From contig QJZZ01000003.1 of the NCBI GenBank assembly GCA_003246575.1, forward strand, positions 208,644-272,643: 64,000 bases of DNA, given 5' to 3'. Position numbers and translations under genes: made by a program. Numbering within the stretch: the stretch's first letter is position 1; each line of letters opens with the position of its first letter. The notes beneath the pieces are model-generated. The model did not search any database. It was not told where the DNA came from and saw nothing but the letters and a program-made list of their open reading frames with translations. This document shows positions 60,993 to 64,000 of this stretch, one piece after another. This DNA comes from Candidatus Saccharimonadota bacterium (lineage in GTDB: Bacteria > Patescibacteriota > Saccharimonadia > Saccharimonadales > Saccharimonadaceae).

Positions 60993-61790
60993 CTACTTGC
61001 GGTTTTTTCGAGACTTGTCAACAACAGCCAAATCTGCAGCAAGCTGCCAGACCGCGAGCTTGGTTGCCACCTCACCTTCGGTCAGCTGTCGAGTGGTACC
61101 CGCTGGATTACCACTGGTCTTCTCCTCGCAATGCACTACTTCATCACCTTGAGTCCATTTATAGAAATTGCCGAAACCATGTTCCTGAGCGTTCGGATTG
61201 GTAGAAATCTCGTAAGATACCACACCATGTTCATCCGTATTAGAGCGAAAAACCGAGCCAACCGTTGGCATATAGCGCTCATTTGACGTATCATTTGAGT
61301 CCGCATTGGGCTGAGAGCTGGCAAGTACGCCTTCCATCATCGAACTCATCTCGCTCACCATATCACCGTAGGAATCGCGCTCGATATCACCCATCGTGTC
61401 CCAGAAACGCTGAGTGGCTTCCCTGGGATCGCTTTCGGCGCCATCTGCGGCGCTATCAAGCGCAGCTCTCAGTGCCCGGTCACACATAGCCCATCGATTA
61501 GCACCATTCCATTGTGCTAGCTCAGAATAAAACTCGCCTTTTGCTTGGAGCCACGTGCCCCCATCTTTCGCATATCCGTCCAGTGCCGCCCCTATGGACT
61601 GATCCGCTAGCTCGAAGTCAATTTCATGGCTTGCCAGTACATCTCGTGGATCGGCCACTCTATCGTCGGCGTCTCTGTCACGGTGCATATGTCCTGGGCG
61701 CAACAAATCCATCAAAGCAGCGCCACCCCGGCGGCCTAAACCTCTGCCATTACGACCCGGGCGAGTTTCGATTTTATCAATAGAGCTCAT
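60993..61790 (-). CDS. Soluble DGGxWL/FW-domain protein of unknown function (265 aa)
   Basis: Not recognised. The N-terminus is basic and Gly/Arg-rich (RPGRNGRGLGRRGG). Residues about 60-155 hold the pattern AALDGYAKDGGTWLQAKGEF, ALRAALDSAADG and ATQRFWDTM, shared with the GC-rich cassette protein at 49.4 kb. The C-terminal part (SYEISTNPNAQEHGFGNFYKW) may be a small beta domain. There are no membrane segments. It has a consensus promoter and a strong terminator, so it is a self-contained unit. Confidence 0.78.
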   Translation of the reverse strand: MSSIDKIETRPGRNGRGLGRRGGAALMDLLRPGHMHRDRDADDRVADPRDVLASHEIDFELADQSIGAALDGYAKDGGTWLQAKGEFYSELAQWNGANRWAMCDRALRAALDSAADGAESDPREATQRFWDTMGDIERDSYGDMVSEMSSMMEGVLASSQPNADSNDTSNERYMPTVGSVFRSNTDEHGVVSYEISTNPNAQEHGFGNFYKWTQGDEVVHCEEKTSGNPAGTTRQLTEGEVATKLAVWQLAADLAVVDKSRKNRK

Positions 61791-61828
61791 CTTTTTACCT
61801 ATCTATATGTTTTATTGATTTTATATAT

Positions 61829-61857
61829 ATTATACTCCAGATTTTCTATTTTGTCAA
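61829..61857 (-). promoter_or_regulatory. Consensus promoter of the 265-aa gene
   Basis: TTGACA (61852-61857), 17-base spacer, TATAAT (61829-61834) on the minus strand: exact consensus in both boxes. Confidence 0.85.
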
Positions 61858-61896
61858 TTCCACCTCGGCAACCAGGCCGCTGATCCTCCTATTCAG

Positions 61897-61939
61897 GGGG
61901 TCTTTCTATAGTTCAATATCGTGCTAGTTTGCCATGATT
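61897..61939 (-). repeat. Relic of a 5S rRNA 3' end and its downstream terminator
   Basis: It matches 63405-63447 (second half of the 5S terminator plus the 5S 3' end) at 33 of 43 positions, including GTGCTAGTTT. Both copies point the same way. Confidence 0.7.
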
Positions 61940-61971
61940 CAACCACAGCAGTGTGCCTATGTGATATTTGC

Positions 61972-61984
61972 TATACTGATATCC
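61972..61984 (+). promoter_or_regulatory. Leaderless extended -10 box of the 181-aa membrane protein gene
   Basis: TTTGC-TATACT (box 61972-61977), 7 bases, ATG 61985. Confidence 0.6.
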
Positions 61985-62530
61985 ATGCAGGCTCTCGGTG
62001 CCCTATCCATACTGATATTAACGTTCGGCCTTATCGTAATTCCCGTAGCATGGCCACTCGACATCAAGCATACTTTTAGTCAGCATGTTGCCCGACACAA
62101 GGCGAGCATCACTTACTACATTGCGCTCTTTTCGGTCTTCCTGGTAGCATTTTCCGTGTTTTATATTGGATGGTTCATCCCGACCCTGCAATTACCTTTT
62201 TACACTTCCATTCTCTACTGCGTGGCGATGATTACTCAATATACCTGCACCTTCATACCCGAAATCGGCGGCATGAAGAGCGTACTACACCGTATACTGG
62301 CCGCAACGTCAGCGTTTACGCTCATCCCGTTGACTCTCGCCCTCTTAACTATTCCTAGTCCAGCAATGCGAGTTACCGTACTCGCCTCCGTATCTATCAT
62401 GATTATACTGCCGATTATCTTTTTGCATAAAAGGCTTAAAAGATACCTCGGGGAATCATATCTTATCCAGGCGCTTTACTATGCAGCATTCTTCACACCG
62501 GTACTCATTGCGACATATACACAGAGTTAG
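61985..62530 (+). CDS. Multi-pass membrane protein of unknown function (181 aa)
   Basis: From ATG 61985 (MQALGALSILILTFGLIVIP) the protein has five to six hydrophobic segments and basic loops (HVARHKAS, LHKRLKRYLGE). The layout resembles DUF998-type membrane proteins, but this is tentative. An in-frame ATG at 61934 is less likely because the -10 box lies inside that extension. A very strong terminator follows. Confidence 0.7.
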   Translation: MQALGALSILILTFGLIVIPVAWPLDIKHTFSQHVARHKASITYYIALFSVFLVAFSVFYIGWFIPTLQLPFYTSILYCVAMITQYTCTFIPEIGGMKSVLHRILAATSAFTLIPLTLALLTIPSPAMRVTVLASVSIMIILPIIFLHKRLKRYLGESYLIQALYYAAFFTPVLIATYTQS

Positions 62531-62539
62531 ATGCCACAC

Positions 62540-62582
62540 ATAAATCAAAACGCCATCCTGCCTGGATGGCGTTTTGATTTAT
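62540..62582. terminator. Long perfect terminator hairpin
   Basis: Arms of 19 bp without mismatch (62540-62558 with 62564-62582), a 5-base loop (TGCCT), and A/T tracts at both ends. It ends the 181-aa gene on the plus strand. Confidence 0.88.
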
Positions 62583-62597
62583 ACTTTTGGAATCTGC

Positions 62598-62632
62598 CAA
62601 GATGACCCGCCTGGAGGACTGGTCGTCTTTTA
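62598..62632. terminator. Terminator of the 147-aa gene
   Basis: AAGATGACC / GGTCGTCTT with T runs. The 5' arm and loop (TGACCCGCCTG) repeat those of the terminator at 60944. Confidence 0.7.
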
Positions 62633-62656
62633 TATTTGACTAAGCGAGATTTGAAT

Positions 62657-63100
62657 TTAGCTATTCTTACTAACTTTAGCCAAAACATTTTGCCTGTCGC
62701 CCACTTGAATGGTTGATCGACCGCCACGACGCATAGGCCCCGTGCCCTCCCAGTTATGCCTTGCAGCTGCCCTGCCCACAGAAGAGCTAGAGTGCCCGCC
62801 ACCAATAGAATGAGAATTAGCTTCTTTTACTGCATCGCTTACTGAGCTATACGCCCGCCACCGACGTGCCAATTTTACTGTAGCATCGGTAGTAGCATTA
62901 TCGCGAGCCATTACCAAGAGTTGTGCCCCGGCCATGAGCCTATCTCTGATATTATCCTTGTCCGAATCGAGCGCAAGAACACCATGCCTCTGATGCAATT
63001 CAGCGATCGCATCCAAATCGAGCTCCGTATCTCCGGTGGCATCTATGATACCGACTAGCCTTAAGGCGTTTTCACCCGTATGACGTCTGACTTTTTTCAT
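62657..63100 (-). CDS. Basic protein of unknown function (147 aa)
   Basis: Not recognised. From ATG 63100 (MKKVRRHTGENALRLVGIID) a helical segment (LDLDAIAELHQRHGVLALDSDKDNIRDRL) is followed by a Gly/Ser/Arg-rich, probably disordered tail (HSIGGGHSSSSVGRAAARHN, GPMRRGGRSTIQ). It overlaps the upstream gene's end by 29 bases, so translation is coupled. Longer frames lie wholly within that gene. Confidence 0.65.
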   Translation of the reverse strand: MKKVRRHTGENALRLVGIIDATGDTELDLDAIAELHQRHGVLALDSDKDNIRDRLMAGAQLLVMARDNATTDATVKLARRWRAYSSVSDAVKEANSHSIGGGHSSSSVGRAAARHNWEGTGPMRRGGRSTIQVGDRQNVLAKVSKNS

Positions 63101-63305
63101 TAATCTCAGAGTTTGGCTCAGACTGATCCTCAACATCAACTATATGAGTGGCGAAGTTTGCCCAAGCTAGAGAATGATCTTGTCGACTGGGGTCACGAGG
63201 TTCCTGGCGTGCACCAGACTGAAGCGACTGCACTTTCTTGCTAGCCTCCATGAAGTCTAGTGCTTCCTGGTCAAAGATTATCTCTTTTTGTGTCATTTTC
63301 TTCAT
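63072..63305 (-). CDS. Small charged protein of unknown function (77 aa)
   Basis: Not recognised. The first 35 residues are helical and charged (MTQKEIIFDQEALDFMEASK). The rest is polar and likely disordered (GARQEPRDPSRQDHS, SEPNSEINEKSQ). It has the promoter TTGACT-N16-TATTAT with extended TGC. Together with the downstream gene it forms a two-gene unit next to the rRNA operon. Confidence 0.65.
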   Translation of the reverse strand: MKKMTQKEIIFDQEALDFMEASKKVQSLQSGARQEPRDPSRQDHSLAWANFATHIVDVEDQSEPNSEINEKSQTSYG

Positions 63306-63347
63306 ACTGATTCTGCCTTTGTTGGTTTTGTAATTAGTATGATTGAA

Positions 63348-63375
63348 ATAATAGCATTATTTTCCAAAAAGTCAA
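63348..63375 (-). promoter_or_regulatory. Promoter of the 77-aa/147-aa operon
   Basis: TTGACT (63370-63375), 16-base spacer ending AATGC, TATTAT (63348-63353) on the minus strand. Confidence 0.75.
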
Positions 63376-63384
63376 TACCAAGAG

Positions 63385-63415
63385 AAAAAGACCATCCTGT
63401 TCGGATGGTCTTTTT
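63385..63415 (-). terminator. Terminator of the rRNA operon
   Basis: AAAAAGACCATCC / GGATGGTCTTTTT, 13-bp perfect arms and a 5-base loop, 6 bases past the 5S 3' end. Confidence 0.9.
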
Positions 63416-63420
63416 ATAAT

Positions 63421-63527
63421 TCGGCACCGTGCTAGTTTCCCACGATTGCAGTATAATCGCCGCTGAGAGGCTTAACTTCTGTGTTCGGAATGAGAACAGG
63501 TGTTTCCCTCACGCCATGGGCACCGAA
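63421..63527 (-). rRNA. rrf: 5S ribosomal RNA
   Basis: The minus strand reads CGGTGCCCATGGCGTGAGGG at the 5' end, then CACCTGTTCTCATTCCGAAC and AGAAGTTAAGCCTC, and closes with the complementary GGTGCCG. These are the conserved 5S helices and loops. The ends are set by pairing of the terminal stem, so they could be off by one or two bases. Confidence 0.93.
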
Positions 63528-63710
63528 GAGGGGGTTTGAAGCGCTTGGTCCCGTTTAACTCCACGGTGGGCCAAACCCCTTCTTCGATGTCAATGCTAGC
63601 TACGGATTTTGTAAAATTGACTTGGTGACATGCACCAATTACTAGTTAAGTCTACCTCGTCACCTACGTCTATGCAAGCATAAACACTCGGTGACAAGGA
63701 CATAAAAAGG
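63528..63710 (-). other. 23S-5S spacer
   Basis: A 183-base transcribed spacer with no tRNA that I can find. It carries a long complementary pair, GGGGTTTG (63531-63538) with CAAACCCC (63573-63580), probably an RNase III-type processing stem. Confidence 0.6.
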
Positions 63711-64000
63711 CAATGGGACTATTAGTATGCTTCAGCTCCATATATTACTATACTTCCACCTTGCACCTATCAAACAGATCATCTTTCTGTGTCCTCATAG
63801 GGAAATCTAATCTTGAAGTTGGCTTCGCGCTTAATATGCTTTCAGCGCTTATCTCATCCGAACATAGCTACTCGACAATGCAGCAGGTGGCCACAATCGA
63901 TACACCAGAGGTTCGTCCGCCCCGGTCCTCTCGTACTAGGGGTAGATCTTCTCAAATTTCCTAACGTCCATACCGGATATAAACCGAACTGTCTCACGAC
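63711..64000 (-). rRNA. rrl: 23S ribosomal RNA, 3' end (partial)
   Basis: The last roughly 290 bases are present and the gene continues beyond the right edge. The sarcin-ricin loop AGTACGAGAGGACC and the preceding GTCGTGAGACAGTTCGG are exact matches to the conserved 23S sequence. The 3' boundary is estimated from the conserved end region. Confidence 0.93.

Noticed and set aside
63528..63710. tRNA gene in the 23S-5S spacer
   Set aside because: No T-loop or cloverleaf can be formed; the complementary segments fit a processing stem.

Overview
The window looks like a chromosome segment of a Candidatus Saccharibacteria (TM7/Patescibacteria) cell. The basis is family content, not a database search: compact housekeeping operons, single copies of translation and division genes, no biosynthetic pathways, DUF2207 and GT-C envelope proteins, and many small proteins of no familiar family. 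The standard bacterial code fits, since TGA is used as a stop (for example at 25880).

Layout. 1-5.8 kb holds envelope genes: a bactofilin-like protein, uppP, a DUF21/CBS protein, a GT-C glycosyltransferase and DUF2207. 5.8-12.8 kb (-) holds lysS, greA, proS, a CPBP protease, rseP, uppS and frr. 12.9-18.3 kb holds recF, tsf/rpsB, a Fet4-like protein, rpmE, prfA and prmC. 18.3-25.6 kb holds an HtrA protease, an LCP protein, lepB, parAB, rplU and a UDP-sugar pyrophosphorylase. 25.6-32.5 kb is surface biology: a CAP protein, a 1043-residue Ig-like surface protein and an ABC-2 exporter. 32.5-35.8 kb is ileS behind a T-box leader. 35.8-41.6 kb is a disulfide module (DoxX, VKOR, thioredoxin-like), a nrdR without cysteines, ftsZ, ftsA, map and adk. 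41.6-48.8 kb holds yqeY, rpsU, recJ, a winged-helix protein, a phosphoribosyltransferase, priA, def and fmt.

48.8-55.6 kb is the most unusual part. It has a 1572-residue protein with a C-terminal GT-A-like domain, flanked by small helical proteins, and a separate GC-rich gene enclosed by 13-bp inverted repeats and strong hairpins. 55.6-60.4 kb returns to infB, rpsA, an LPETG protein, a ROK kinase and a small metalloprotease. 60.4-63.3 kb is accessory, with a KGG stress protein, a paralogue of the GC-rich cassette gene, a candidate small RNA and a relic of a 5S rRNA end. The right edge carries the 5S gene and the 3' end of 23S on the minus strand.

Expression signals are unusually readable. 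Many genes have a -10 box 6-8 bases before ATG, so their mRNAs should be leaderless. Several others have TTGAC(A/T)-N16/17-TGC-TATAAT promoters, some with a palindrome over the expected transcription start. These signals correct several gene starts.
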